DNA from: an uncultured Eubacteriales bacterium
GTDB taxonomy: Bacteria > Bacillota_A > Clostridia > Christensenellales > Aristaeellaceae
DNA: 25,167 nt
Reading direction: 5' to 3'
Assembly (NCBI GenBank): GCA_902803675.1
Contig: CADCQZ010000183.1
Coordinates: forward strand, 1 to 25,167
The position numbers and the translations under genes were made by a program. Below are positions 1-7,614 of the stretch, piece by piece. Position 1 is the first letter of the stretch; each line of letters opens with the position of its first letter. Below the pieces are notes generated by a model. The model did no database searches and was not told where the DNA came from. It was given only the letters and a program-made list of their open reading frames with translations.

Positions 1-329
1 GTGCCCTCGTCATCCTCTTTCATGGCGGCCCAGTCGTCCGGATTGTAATAGAAAGTGTAGGGATCGTCCAGGCTGGAGAGCATGCCCTGGATGGCGAATT
101 CCATCATTTTGTCCTTATCCGGCTCCTGATAATACATCTGGGTGATATACTGGTATATCTCCTCCAGCTTTTCGTATTTCTTCAGGTTGTCATACTCTTT
201 CCGGGAGATGGTGACGGTATCCTCGTCCTTCTGGTTGAACAGGTCGAACAGGGAGCTGGCCCCGCCGGTGGCGGCGAAGCTCAGCGTCAGCACCAGGACG
301 ACCGTGAGGATCAGGGTGGTTTTTTTCAT
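1..329 (-). CDS. S41-family C-terminal processing protease, N-terminal part (cut by window edge)
   Basis: Only the first 109 or so residues are in the window; the gene runs off position 1. The ATG at 327-329 follows a strong GAGGAGG ribosome binding site (338-344). A hydrophobic N-terminal segment after MKKTTL is a signal peptide or membrane anchor. It is followed by an acidic linker and then a helical stretch containing YYQEPDKDKMMEFAIQGM and LSSLDDPYTFYY. That pattern (tyrosine-rich helix, then GM-L-SLDDPY) is the hallmark of the N-terminal domain of CtpA/CtpB-type S41 proteases, which use a PDZ domain and a Ser-Lys dyad outside the membrane. The PDZ and catalytic residues lie beyond the window, so activity cannot be judged. 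The gene starts 22 bases after the stop of the PucR-like regulator, so the two may share a transcript. Confidence 0.8.
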   Translation of the reverse strand, partial: MKKTTLILTVVLVLTLSFAATGGASSLFDLFNQKDEDTVTISRKEYDNLKKYEKLEEIYQYITQMYYQEPDKDKMMEFAIQGMLSSLDDPYTFYYNPDDWAAMKEDDEG

Positions 330-351
330 CGTGTCAGCCTCCTCATCATGA

Positions 352-1422
352 TCAGATGCTCTGTTTCCTGGCCCGCTGCTCGCAGCAGCGGCGCATCTCA
401 TAGAGCAGCTTGAAAGTGACCGCATCCTCGAACTTGCGCAGGTCCAGGCCCACCTGGCGCTGCACCTTGTCCAGACGGTACACCAGGGTGTTGCGGTGGA
501 TGTACAGCTGGCGGGAGGTATCGGACAGGTTCAGGTCCTTCCGGAAAAACATGTCGATGGTCTCCAGCATCTCCTCGCTGAAGAGCCGGGCCGTGGAAGG
601 ATTGAACAAAAGGGAATAGTAATGCTCCGCCTTTTCGGGCTCCAGATCCGCCAGGAAGCGCTCGAACAGCATGGCGGAATACACGAAAACGCCCTCGCCC
701 GCATGGAACAGGCACCCGATATCGATGGCGCGGCGGGCCTGGCGGCAGCTGAAGTACAGCCCGCGGGGATCGTCCCACGTCTCGCCGATGCCCACGTTCA
801 TGGTCTGCCCCGTTTCGCCCAGCACCGTTTCCTGCAGGGCGCTGGCGTATTCCCGGACCTCCTCCACGTCGGTCATCTCCCGGGCGTCCTTGATGAGGGC
901 CGCGGAATGCTTGCCCATGGGCACCAGATAATCGTTGCCGGCCATGGAGAGGATGGGCTCCAGCAGGTCAAAGCAGGTGCCGCGGCGGAGCCTGGGCATG
1001 TTGAGCATCAGCACGCGGCGGGTCATGCTCTGGGGGATATGATGCTCCTCGGCGATGGCTTCCACTTCATCGGGAGCCATCTCGCTCTCCAGGATCCTCT
1101 GGTAGGCGCTGCTCAGGTCATCCGTATCCCAGCCCTTGTTGAGATGGGCGGTGACGATCTCGTCGCACAGCGTCAGCGCGTCGCGCACGTGGGGGCTGTC
1201 GGGCAGCGGGGTCATCAGCACCAGCTCCGGCACCTTGGTGCAGGCGCAGAAGCAGCGGCCTTCCCAGCGCATGATCTGCCCCGGCTCCAGAGTGCCGGGC
1301 AGGGTGAAACGGATATCCGCGTCCGGGATCAGGCTGTTCCCCTGGATGTCCAGAAGGCTGACCGCCGTGTTGATCCGGGTGAGGATCGGCTCAAGTTGTT
1401 CCACCAGTCGATGCGGTATCAT
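352..1422 (-). CDS. PucR/CdaR-type transcriptional regulator
   Basis: This is a 356-residue regulator. I start it at the ATG of MIPHRLVEQLEP (1420-1422) because an AAAGAGG ribosome binding site (1433-1439) lies 10 bases upstream and an extended -10 promoter lies just beyond. An open frame reaching 1548 would run through that promoter. The last 60 or so residues (around 297-345) read NLSDTSRQLYIHRNTLVYRL, the helix-turn-helix of the PucR C-terminal domain (HTH_30). The middle region resembles the degenerate GGDEF-like domain of CdaR-family proteins. The N-terminal region should be the ligand sensor but does not clearly match the sugar-diacid domain. Family members usually activate catabolic genes for sugar diacids or purines; the ligand here is unknown. 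Neighbours (homoserine/pantothenate operon upstream, S41 protease downstream) do not reveal a target. Confidence 0.85.
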   Translation of the reverse strand: MIPHRLVEQLEPILTRINTAVSLLDIQGNSLIPDADIRFTLPGTLEPGQIMRWEGRCFCACTKVPELVLMTPLPDSPHVRDALTLCDEIVTAHLNKGWDTDDLSSAYQRILESEMAPDEVEAIAEEHHIPQSMTRRVLMLNMPRLRRGTCFDLLEPILSMAGNDYLVPMGKHSAALIKDAREMTDVEEVREYASALQETVLGETGQTMNVGIGETWDDPRGLYFSCRQARRAIDIGCLFHAGEGVFVYSAMLFERFLADLEPEKAEHYYSLLFNPSTARLFSEEMLETIDMFFRKDLNLSDTSRQLYIHRNTLVYRLDKVQRQVGLDLRKFEDAVTFKLLYEMRRCCEQRARKQSI

Positions 1423-1458
1423 AGGGCCAGGACCTCTTTCCTTTTCAAGTTCACGCCC

Positions 1459-1467
1459 ATTATAACA
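1459..1467 (-). promoter_or_regulatory. Extended -10 promoter of the PucR-like regulator
   Basis: On the minus strand the sequence reads TGT-TATAAT, a perfect -10 hexamer (1459-1464) with the TGn extension (1465-1467). There is no good -35 hexamer at the right distance, as expected of an extended -10 promoter. The predicted transcript starts about 30 bases before the ATG at 1422. An inverted repeat, GCGGC-N5-GCCGC (1478-1492), covers the position where a -35 box would be and may be an operator. Confidence 0.6.
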
Positions 1468-1519
1468 CGTTTCCGGGGCGGCATACAGCCGCATGATGTA
1501 AAGAAAGTATGAATTAATG

Positions 1520-1621
1520 TCAGACGACCCTGACGAAAAACCATACAAGGCCGCCGATCACCAGCACCGTAAGCGCCAGCGCCGCCCAGGTCCCGAGACT
1601 GACGGGGCGTTTTTCCTTCAC
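1520..1621 (-). CDS. Small single-span membrane protein, 33 residues, unknown function
   Basis: A short frame begins with GTG (1619-1621) seven bases after a very strong GGGGAGGG ribosome binding site (1629-1636). It encodes 33 residues: a basic start (MKEKRPVSLGTW), one hydrophobic helix of about 19 residues (AALALTVLVIGGLVWFF), and a short RVV end. By the positive-inside rule the N-terminus should be cytoplasmic. It begins 32 bases after the stop of hom and looks like the last gene of the panT-coaX-hom operon. I do not recognise a family. The ribosome site, spacing and clean membrane helix make it likely to be translated, but such short frames do arise by chance. Confidence 0.5.
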   Translation of the reverse strand: MKEKRPVSLGTWAALALTVLVIGGLVWFFVRVV

Positions 1622-1653
1622 GTTCGATCCCTCCCCAAGAGCCGTATGAAGGA

Positions 1654-2931
1654 TCAGTCCTCCACGCGGATGATGCTCTCCACCCGGGCCGCCTCCGGAT
1701 CGATGCTGTCAAGGGCCGCCTTCACGTCGCTCTCCCAGGCGTGGTGGGTGATCAGCACGATGGGCACACGCCCGTTCGTGCCGCCCTCGCTCCGCTGGGT
1801 CATCAGGCGGATGCTGACGCCCTTATCGCCCAGCCTGGACGCGATATGCGCCAGGACACCGGCCCTGTCGGACGCGGAAAGGCGGACATAGTAGGCGGCT
1901 TCCCAGTCGGTCATGAGCCTGTCCAGATCGCGCTCCGTCAGGTACACCGGATACCGGGGCAGATCCGCCCGGCAGGCGTAGAGCATGTCGCTGACCACCG
2001 CGCTGGCGGTGGGCAGGCTGCCGGCGCCGCGCCCGTAGAGCATCATGTCGTCACAGGCGCTGCCCTTTAGGAAAACGGAGTTGAAAGAGCCCTTGACGCT
2101 GGCCAGGGGATGATGCCGGGGGATGAAGGTGGGATGTACCCGGGCCTCCACACGGCCTTTGTCATCCATCTTGGCGATAGCCAGGAGCTTGATCTCATAC
2201 CCGAATTCCTTACCGAAGGAGATATCCATGGAGGTCACACCGGTGATGCCCTCCCGGTAGACCCTTTCAAAGGGCACCGGGCAGTGGAACGCCAGGGAGG
2301 AGAGGATGGACAGCTTGTAGGCGGCGTCGTAGCCCTCCACATCACTGGTGGGGTCGGGCTCCGCGAAGCCCAGGGCCTGCGCGGCGGAAAGCGCCTCGGA
2401 ATAGCCGGTGCCCTTGTCGCTCATCTCCGACAGGATGTAGTTGGTGGTGCCGTTGACGATGCCCATCAGCTTCTCGATGCGGTTGCTCTGCAGAGAGTCA
2501 TTGATCACGCTGATGATGGGGATGGCGCCGCACACCGAGGCCTCATAATAGAGCCCCGCGCTGTGGTCCCGCGCCGCGGCGATCAGCTCCTCCCAGTGCA
2601 GGGAAAGGGCCATCTTGTTGGCGGTGACCACGTTCTTGCCCGCGCTCAGCGCGCGGATCATGTACGCGGCCGCCGGGTCCTCCCCGCCCATGAATTCCAC
2701 CACCAGGTCGATCTGATCGTTCTCCACCACCTCGGCGGGATCCAGGGTGAACAGGGACGGATCCATGCCTTCGGGGCGCTGCTTTTCCAGGTCCCTCACC
2801 AGCACCTTCACCACGTCGAAACGAATGGATTCGGTCTTGTTCATCTGCTGCCCGGACTGCCTCAGGAGCTGCCATACCCCGGAACCGATATTGCCGCAGC
2901 CCAGAAAACCGACCTTGACTGTCTTCATCAT
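1654..2931 (-). CDS. hom: Homoserine dehydrogenase with C-terminal ACT domain
   Basis: This 425-residue enzyme reduces aspartate semialdehyde to homoserine with NAD(P)H, the branch point to threonine and methionine. The N-terminus carries the Rossmann motif GFLGCGNIGSG (residues 8-18). The catalytic core includes the family signatures TANKMALS, YYEASVCGAIPII, GIVNGTTNYIL and GFAEPDPTSDVEGYDAAYK, where the conserved lysine and acidic residues sit. The last 80 or so residues (YYVRLSASDRAGVLAHIA onward) form an ACT domain, typical of threonine-feedback-inhibited forms. Length is normal for the Gram-positive monofunctional type. The start ATG overlaps the coaX stop in ATGATG, so translation is probably coupled. 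It lies in an operon with pantothenate uptake and kinase genes. Confidence 0.95.
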   Translation of the reverse strand: MMKTVKVGFLGCGNIGSGVWQLLRQSGQQMNKTESIRFDVVKVLVRDLEKQRPEGMDPSLFTLDPAEVVENDQIDLVVEFMGGEDPAAAYMIRALSAGKNVVTANKMALSLHWEELIAAARDHSAGLYYEASVCGAIPIISVINDSLQSNRIEKLMGIVNGTTNYILSEMSDKGTGYSEALSAAQALGFAEPDPTSDVEGYDAAYKLSILSSLAFHCPVPFERVYREGITGVTSMDISFGKEFGYEIKLLAIAKMDDKGRVEARVHPTFIPRHHPLASVKGSFNSVFLKGSACDDMMLYGRGAGSLPTASAVVSDMLYACRADLPRYPVYLTERDLDRLMTDWEAAYYVRLSASDRAGVLAHIASRLGDKGVSIRLMTQRSEGGTNGRVPIVLITHHAWESDVKAALDSIDPEAARVESIIRVED

Positions 2932-3713
2932 TTGTTTATCCTTCCGATCTGATTTTTTTCCCAGATAAGACGCAGGCCCTTGAGCGTCAGGCGCCCGTCG
3001 ATATGATCGATCCGGGCCGTCTGGCTCGCGATCAGGCGGGCCATGCCACCCGTCGCCACCACTTTGGCGTCCGGGCAGCCCATCTCCTGCCTGATCCTGT
3101 CGATCAGGTAGATCACCTGGCCCACATAGCCGTTGATCACGCCGGACTGCAGATTGGTGACGGTGGTGCGGCCGATCACCTTTTCCGGCAGGACCAGCTC
3201 GAAGTGGGGCAGCTTCGCGGTGCCGGTCACCAGGGCCTCGCTGGTGAGCTTGATGCCCGGGGTGATGCAGCCGCCCAGGAATGCCCCGTCCTTATCCACC
3301 GCCCCGAAGGTGGTGGCGGTGCCGAAATCGATGCAGACGCAGGGCCCGCCGTAGAGCTGGTAGGCCGCCACGGCGTTGCAGATACGGTCGCTGCCCAGCT
3401 CGTGGGGGTTGTCATAGCGGATGTCCATCCCCGTCTTCACCCCCGGGCCCACGGTCATGGGCATGATGCCGAAGGTGTCGCTCAGCATGTGCTCCACGGT
3501 GAAATTCATCGTGGGGACCACGGAGGACAGGGCGATGCCGTCCACGCACCGGGGCGAGAGCCCCGCCTGGGCGAACAGCTGGGTCATCATGACGCCCATC
3601 TCGTCGCTGGTGTACTTCCGGGTGGTGGACAAACGCCAGTAATGGCGCAGCTCCTCTCCCTCGAACAGGCCGATCTTGATATTGGTGTTGCCTACGTCCA
3701 GTGTCAGCAGCAT
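2928..3713 (-). CDS. coaX: Type III pantothenate kinase
   Basis: CoaX phosphorylates pantothenate with ATP, the first step of coenzyme A synthesis in the cytoplasm. The protein is 261 residues, normal for the family. Visible ASKHA-fold motifs are DVGNTN near the start (Asp6, phosphate-binding), GSDR (107-110, pantothenate-binding loop), CIDFGTATTF (Asp129, phosphate 2 motif) and GGCITPG (147-153). The type III enzyme is not inhibited by CoA in characterised members and needs a monovalent cation; this is family knowledge. The gene sits between a probable pantothenate ECF S-component and hom, with a GGAAAGGTGAG ribosome site upstream of the ATG at 3711-3713. Its stop overlaps the start of hom. 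Confidence 0.96.
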   Translation of the reverse strand: MLLTLDVGNTNIKIGLFEGEELRHYWRLSTTRKYTSDEMGVMMTQLFAQAGLSPRCVDGIALSSVVPTMNFTVEHMLSDTFGIMPMTVGPGVKTGMDIRYDNPHELGSDRICNAVAAYQLYGGPCVCIDFGTATTFGAVDKDGAFLGGCITPGIKLTSEALVTGTAKLPHFELVLPEKVIGRTTVTNLQSGVINGYVGQVIYLIDRIRQEMGCPDAKVVATGGMARLIASQTARIDHIDGRLTLKGLRLIWEKNQIGRINK

Positions 3714-3733
3714 GTTTTACTCACCTTTCCGGT

Positions 3734-4354
3734 TCAGGCGATGAAGCCCGCCTTTTTCAGCGCGGCGCCGATAGTCCCCGTCAGGGCCGTGGACACGAGC
3801 ATCTCCACCACGGCGTTGATGCCCGTCGCCGCGATGATATAGGCCAGGAAGCCCCGGCCGGCCATCTTGCCCGCCATGTATTCCGTGTGCTGAAAGAACA
3901 GCACGAGAGTCACCATGAACAAAAGCGTGTTGAGGAACGCCGCGCAGAACCCCGCGACGGAATAGCTGACGCCCGCCTTGGTTCGGCCGCGCACCGCCCG
4001 GTAGATCAGCGCCGTGATCACGCCCATCATAAGACGGGTCACGAAGCGCTGCACGAAGGTGAGGAAGGGGCTGATATTGACCAGCACCTCACCCATGGGG
4101 CTGTAGCCCGCGATGCCGAAGCACTGCAGGAAGCTGATCAGCCCGAAGGCCCCGCCGATCACGGCGCCGCCCTCGACGCCCGTCGCCAGGACCGCCACCG
4201 CCACCGGGATCATATTGAAGGTGATGGACAGCCCCGCCGGCTGAGGGATATTGATCATCCCCAGCACGATGAGGACCGCCGTGAGGACCCCGTAAAGCAC
4301 CAGCCTGTAGACATTCCCGCGCTTCGCGGAAAAAACCGTGGAACTGCTTTTCAT
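3734..4354 (-). CDS. panT: ECF transporter S component, probably pantothenate-specific
   Basis: This is a 206-residue integral membrane protein with about five or six hydrophobic segments separated by short loops. The segments include LVLYGVLTAVLIVLGMINI, VAVAVLATGVEGGAVIGGAF, FCAAFLNTLLFMVTLVLFF and AYIIAATGINAVVEML. Size, the basic first helix after MKSSSTVF, and the pattern FNMIPVAVAVLATGVEGGAVIG...GLISFLQ match S components of energy-coupling-factor vitamin importers, which capture substrate and dock onto the shared EcfAA'T module. That module is not in this window. The substrate assignment rests on co-transcription with coaX: panT leads the operon and coaX begins 20 bases later. Riboflavin or another vitamin is possible but less likely. 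A near-consensus promoter and a leader of about 100 bases precede it. Confidence 0.8.
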   Translation of the reverse strand: MKSSSTVFSAKRGNVYRLVLYGVLTAVLIVLGMINIPQPAGLSITFNMIPVAVAVLATGVEGGAVIGGAFGLISFLQCFGIAGYSPMGEVLVNISPFLTFVQRFVTRLMMGVITALIYRAVRGRTKAGVSYSVAGFCAAFLNTLLFMVTLVLFFQHTEYMAGKMAGRGFLAYIIAATGINAVVEMLVSTALTGTIGAALKKAGFIA

Positions 4355-4453
4355 TTTTCTTCCCTCCGTTCAAGCTCCTGTCAGGATACCTGACGCTGTG
4401 ATATGGCGTTCGCGGCTCGTCGGGCCCCTGCGGGTACCCGCGTAAGTGCCGCA
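4355..4453 (-). promoter_or_regulatory. Structured 5' leader of panT
   Basis: The leader of about 100 bases contains two tight inverted repeats: the 12-base palindrome GCGGGTACCCGC (4430-4441), enclosed by GCGGC (4412-4416) and GCCGC (4448-4452), and GTCAGG-ATA-CCTGAC (4380-4394). The second lies just ahead of the ribosome site. Neither is followed by a T-run, so they are not ordinary terminators. I do not recognise a known riboswitch class. It could be a regulatory RNA element, a protein-binding site, or chance pairing in GC-rich sequence. Confidence 0.35.
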
Positions 4454-4459
4454 AATGAT

Positions 4460-4489
4460 ATTATACCAAATACCGGCAGCGGATGTCAA
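4460..4489 (-). promoter_or_regulatory. Consensus promoter of the panT-coaX-hom operon
   Basis: Both minus-strand hexamers match the sigma-A consensus exactly: TTGACA (4484-4489) and TATAAT (4460-4465), 18 bases apart. The TGA inside TTGACA is the stop codon of the ABC transporter gene (4486-4488). The predicted transcript has a leader of about 100 bases before the panT ATG. Confidence 0.85.
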
Positions 4490-6321
4490 AACTGACCGTC
4501 GCTGTCCGTGTACAGGTGGTACAGATCGTGATACACGCCGCCCCGCTTCATCAGTTCCGCGTGGGTGCCGGTCTCCTCGATGCCCTTTTCCGTCAGCACC
4601 CAGATCATGTCCGCGTTGCGGATGGTGGTCAGCCGGTGGGCGATGGTGAAGGTGGTGCGGCCTTTGGCCAGGGACTCCAGGGACCGCTGCACCAGCATCT
4701 CGCTCTCGTTGTCCAGGGAGCTGGTGGCCTCATCCAGGATCAGGATGGGCGGATCCTTGAGGAACAAACGCGCGATGGACAGGCGCTGCTTCTGGCCGCC
4801 GGAGAGCTTCACGCCCCGCTCGCCAATATAGGTGTCGTAACCGTTGGGCAGCTTCATGATGAAATCATGGGCGCCGGCGCTCCTGGCCGCGGCGATGAAC
4901 TCCTCCCGGGCGGCGCCGGGCCGGCCGTAGAGGATGTTGTCATACACCGTGCCGGAGAACAGGTACACGTCCTGCTGCACCATGCCGATGGCGGCGCGCA
5001 GGGACTTGAGGGTGGTGTGGCGGATATCCTGACCGTCGATGAGGATGCGCCCGCCCGTCACGTCATAGAAACGGGGCAGCAGGTTGCACAGAGTGGTCTT
5101 GCCGCTGCCGCTGGGGCCCACCACCGCCACGTTCTGCCCGGCTGAAACGTGCATGTCCAGATCCGTGAGCACCTCGTGGTCCTCGTCGTCCGAATAATGG
5201 AAGCTGACCTTTTCAAAATCCACCTCGCCGCGCAGATGCTCGGGCAGGGGCCGGGCGTCCGGCAGGTCCGCGATCTCCACCGGCGCGTCCATGATCTGAA
5301 AGAAGCGCTCGATGCCCGTCATGCCCCGCTGGAACTGCTCGGTGAACTCCACGATGCGGCGGATGGAAGTGAGCAGGGTGGTCACATAGAGCAGATAGGC
5401 CGTGTAATCCCCCGCGGCGATGGCCCCGTCCCTGAGAAGAAGGGCGCCGGCCACCACCACCACGATGTACATAAGCCCCTCGAACGCCCGGATGACCGTG
5501 CCGAAAGCGCCCATGAAGTGGTACTGCAGCTTTTTGAACCGCAGGAACTTCTCGTTGCCCTTCTCGAATTTCTCGATCTCCAGGGGCTCATTGGCGAAGG
5601 ACCGGACCACCCGCACCCCCAGGAGGCTGTCTTCCACCTGGGCGTTGATCTCGCCCACCTGGTGCCGGCCCTGGCTGAAGGCCGCGCGCATCTTGCCGGA
5701 GTAATTCCTGGCGAAGAACACCATCAGGGGCACCAGCGCGAACAGGCCCAGGGTGAGGGGCACATTGATCCGGATCAGCACCACGAAGGACACGGTGATC
5801 TGCACCGCGGCGATCAGCACCTCTTCCGGGAAATGATGGCTGAACTCCGTCACGTCGAACAGGTCCGACGTGATGCGGGACATGATCTGGCCCACCTTGG
5901 TGCTGTTATAGTACGAGAAGCTCAGCTGCTGCAGATGGGCGAACAGATCGGACCGCATATCCTTTTCCAGTTTCGCGCCCATGATGTGGCCCTTGGCCTG
6001 CATGAGATAGTTGGCGGCGCTGTCCACCAGGCGCAGGAAGAGGTAGATGAGGCCCAGGCTGAGGATCCAGGTCACCTCGATGCCCGACGCGTCCGCCACC
6101 GCCCGATTGGTGATCTCCCGCACCAGAAGGGGCAGGGCCAGTGTGGCGGCGGTGGTCATAACGGCGCAGACCATGTCGAAGATGACCTCGCCCAGGTATT
6201 TCCGGTAATAGGGCAGGAACCGCTTGAACAGGACCGTGCCCTTCATGACCTCGTTTTTGTTCTTTTCCTGGCGGAAGTCCCGCCGGATCTCCAGGATCTC
6301 CCTGAAAAAATCGATCAGCAT
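4486..6321 (-). CDS. ABC transporter, fused permease and ATP-binding protein
   Basis: This 611-residue half-transporter has an N-terminal transmembrane domain (about residues 25-330, six hydrophobic segments) and a C-terminal nucleotide-binding domain. In the latter I see Walker A GPSGSGKTTL (about 401-410), the signature LSGGQKQR (about 505-512), Walker B ILILDEATSSLD (about 525-535) and the H-loop histidine in IAHRLTT. This is the MdlB/MsbA-type exporter layout, used for lipids, drugs or peptides; substrate cannot be told. It should work as a homodimer, since no partner half is nearby. I start it at MLIDFF (ATG 6319-6321) because GGAGG sits seven bases upstream; a longer open frame is the shadow of the upstream gene. 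It overlaps the radical SAM gene by seven bases, so translation is probably coupled. Confidence 0.93.
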   Translation of the reverse strand: MLIDFFREILEIRRDFRQEKNKNEVMKGTVLFKRFLPYYRKYLGEVIFDMVCAVMTTAATLALPLLVREITNRAVADASGIEVTWILSLGLIYLFLRLVDSAANYLMQAKGHIMGAKLEKDMRSDLFAHLQQLSFSYYNSTKVGQIMSRITSDLFDVTEFSHHFPEEVLIAAVQITVSFVVLIRINVPLTLGLFALVPLMVFFARNYSGKMRAAFSQGRHQVGEINAQVEDSLLGVRVVRSFANEPLEIEKFEKGNEKFLRFKKLQYHFMGAFGTVIRAFEGLMYIVVVVAGALLLRDGAIAAGDYTAYLLYVTTLLTSIRRIVEFTEQFQRGMTGIERFFQIMDAPVEIADLPDARPLPEHLRGEVDFEKVSFHYSDDEDHEVLTDLDMHVSAGQNVAVVGPSGSGKTTLCNLLPRFYDVTGGRILIDGQDIRHTTLKSLRAAIGMVQQDVYLFSGTVYDNILYGRPGAAREEFIAAARSAGAHDFIMKLPNGYDTYIGERGVKLSGGQKQRLSIARLFLKDPPILILDEATSSLDNESEMLVQRSLESLAKGRTTFTIAHRLTTIRNADMIWVLTEKGIEETGTHAELMKRGGVYHDLYHLYTDSDGQF

Positions 6322-7241
6322 CCTCGATCCTCCAATAGTCCCTCGCCGTTGAACTCCGGCGTGTACACACTGTCGGCGCTCTCCTTTTCCTGCACATAGC
6401 CGGTGATCCCGAGCGCCTGAGCCGCGTCGGTGACCCGCTCGTACTCCGCGTCGGTCACCCGCCTGTCCAGCCCCGGGATGCGGCACCGGGCCAGGGGCGT
6501 GTACTGACGCATCAGGCTCACGGGCACCCCGGGCAGCTCCTCCGCCATGAACCGCAGCAGCCGGATACTGTCCGACGTGCATCCGGGCAGCACCAGATGG
6601 CGCACCAGCAGGCCTTTTTGGAGCAGCCCGTCGGGGGAATACACGTTGCTTCCCACCTGCCGCCGCATCTCTTTGAGCGCGGACGACGCCGCCTCGAAAT
6701 AGTCCTCCGCGTCCGCGCACAGTTTCGCCAGCCGCGGGGAATGGTGTTTCAGATCCGGCAGGTAGACCTGCACGAGGCCCTCCAGATGCTTTAGGGTCTC
6801 CGCCCGCTCATAGCCGCCGGAATTCCAGACCACCGGCACCGGAGGACGCCACCGCTCAAGGGCCCGGACCACCGAGGGGGTGAAATGGGTGGCGGTGACC
6901 AGGTCGATGCAGGAAGCCCCCGCGTCCGTCAGGGCCTTCATGATATCGCACAGGCGGTCCACCGTGATCTCAAAGCCCCTGCCCTCGTGACTGATCTCAA
7001 AGTTCTGGCAGTAGGCGCACCGCAGGCTGCAGCCGCTGAAAAAGATCGCGCCCGCCCCGCCGGTGCCGGCGATGCAGGGCTCCTCCCAGCGGTGCAGCAT
7101 CGCCCGGGCGGCCGTCATCGTATCTCCCATGCCGCAATAGCCCGGGCCGGCCGTCCTGTCCGCGCCGCAGCGGCGGGGACAGATCTCACAGGCGCGGTAA
7201 GCGTTCTCAAGCCATGCTCCCTGTTCCATCGTTCGATACAT
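6315..7241 (-). CDS. PflA-like radical SAM protein (COG1313/PflX type)
   Basis: This 308-residue protein has the radical SAM motif CSLRCAYC (Cys71, Cys75, Cys78), which binds a [4Fe-4S] cluster, preceded by IFFSG. The N-terminal 40 residues hold a second cysteine set, C-X2-C-X3-C-X10-C (Cys18, 21, 25, 36: CEICPRRCG...GYCG), characteristic of the PflX/COG1313 group and possibly an extra metal site. VVWNSGGYERAETL and VYLPDLKHH are further family signatures. Members resemble pyruvate-formate-lyase activating enzymes, but their targets are mostly unknown. The gene precedes and overlaps an ABC exporter. The start could also be the methionine four codons later; neither has a strong ribosome site. 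Confidence 0.88.
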   Translation of the reverse strand: MYRTMEQGAWLENAYRACEICPRRCGADRTAGPGYCGMGDTMTAARAMLHRWEEPCIAGTGGAGAIFFSGCSLRCAYCQNFEISHEGRGFEITVDRLCDIMKALTDAGASCIDLVTATHFTPSVVRALERWRPPVPVVWNSGGYERAETLKHLEGLVQVYLPDLKHHSPRLAKLCADAEDYFEAASSALKEMRRQVGSNVYSPDGLLQKGLLVRHLVLPGCTSDSIRLLRFMAEELPGVPVSLMRQYTPLARCRIPGLDRRVTDAEYERVTDAAQALGITGYVQEKESADSVYTPEFNGEGLLEDRGC

Positions 7242-7275
7242 GATCCACTTTCGTCGTTATTCTTATATATACGAA

Positions 7276-7299
7276 ACACCCTCACCTAAGTGAGGGTGT
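7276..7299 (-). terminator. Terminator of the rplU-prp-rpmA operon
   Basis: A perfect 10-bp stem, ACACCCTCAC / GTGAGGGTGT, closes a four-base loop 18 bases past the rpmA stop. On the minus strand it is followed by a T-rich but interrupted stretch (TTTCGTATATATAA), so termination may be partial and could let transcription continue into the radical SAM gene. Confidence 0.65.
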
Positions 7300-7317
7300 G
7301 CCAAGTGACCTTGCCGG

Positions 7318-7599
7318 TTACTGCACCGGATGGACACTGATCTGCTTGCCGGTCTTGCCGACGCGCTCATAGCGCATGATGCCGTCAGCCTTCGCGAACA
7401 GGGTGTCGTCCTTGCCGATGCCCACATTGAGGCCGGGGCGGAACTTGGTGCCGCGCTGACGCATCAGGATGTTGCCCGCCTTGACCAGCTGGCCGTCGGC
7501 GCGCTTCGGGCCCAGGCGCTTGCTTTCGCTGTCGCGCCCGTTGCGGGTGGAGCCCATACCTTTTTTATGAGCGAAGAGCTGAAGATTGAGCTTTAACAT
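7318..7599 (-). CDS. rpmA: 50S ribosomal protein L27 with cleavable N-terminal extension
   Basis: The 93-residue L27 starts at MLKLNLQLF (ATG 7597-7599), where GGAGG lies eight bases upstream; an earlier in-frame start has no such site. Residues 10 onward, [21 protein letters not shown], are the conserved mature N-terminus, which reaches the peptidyl transferase centre in the assembled 50S subunit. In Firmicutes the preceding nine residues, ending LQLF, are removed by the Prp protease, and mature L27 begins AHKKG. The prp gene is immediately upstream, so the substrate and its processing enzyme are made from one transcript. Confidence 0.98.
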   Translation of the reverse strand: MLKLNLQLFAHKKGMGSTRNGRDSESKRLGPKRADGQLVKAGNILMRQRGTKFRPGLNVGIGKDDTLFAKADGIMRYERVGKTGKQISVHPVQ

Positions 7600-7614
7600 G
7601 ATCCATTCCTCCAC

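Noticed and set aside
1423..1548. Upstream extension of the PucR-like regulator to a start at 1548
   Set aside because: It would run through the extended -10 promoter and overlap the small membrane ORF; the ATG at 1422 has a good ribosome site.
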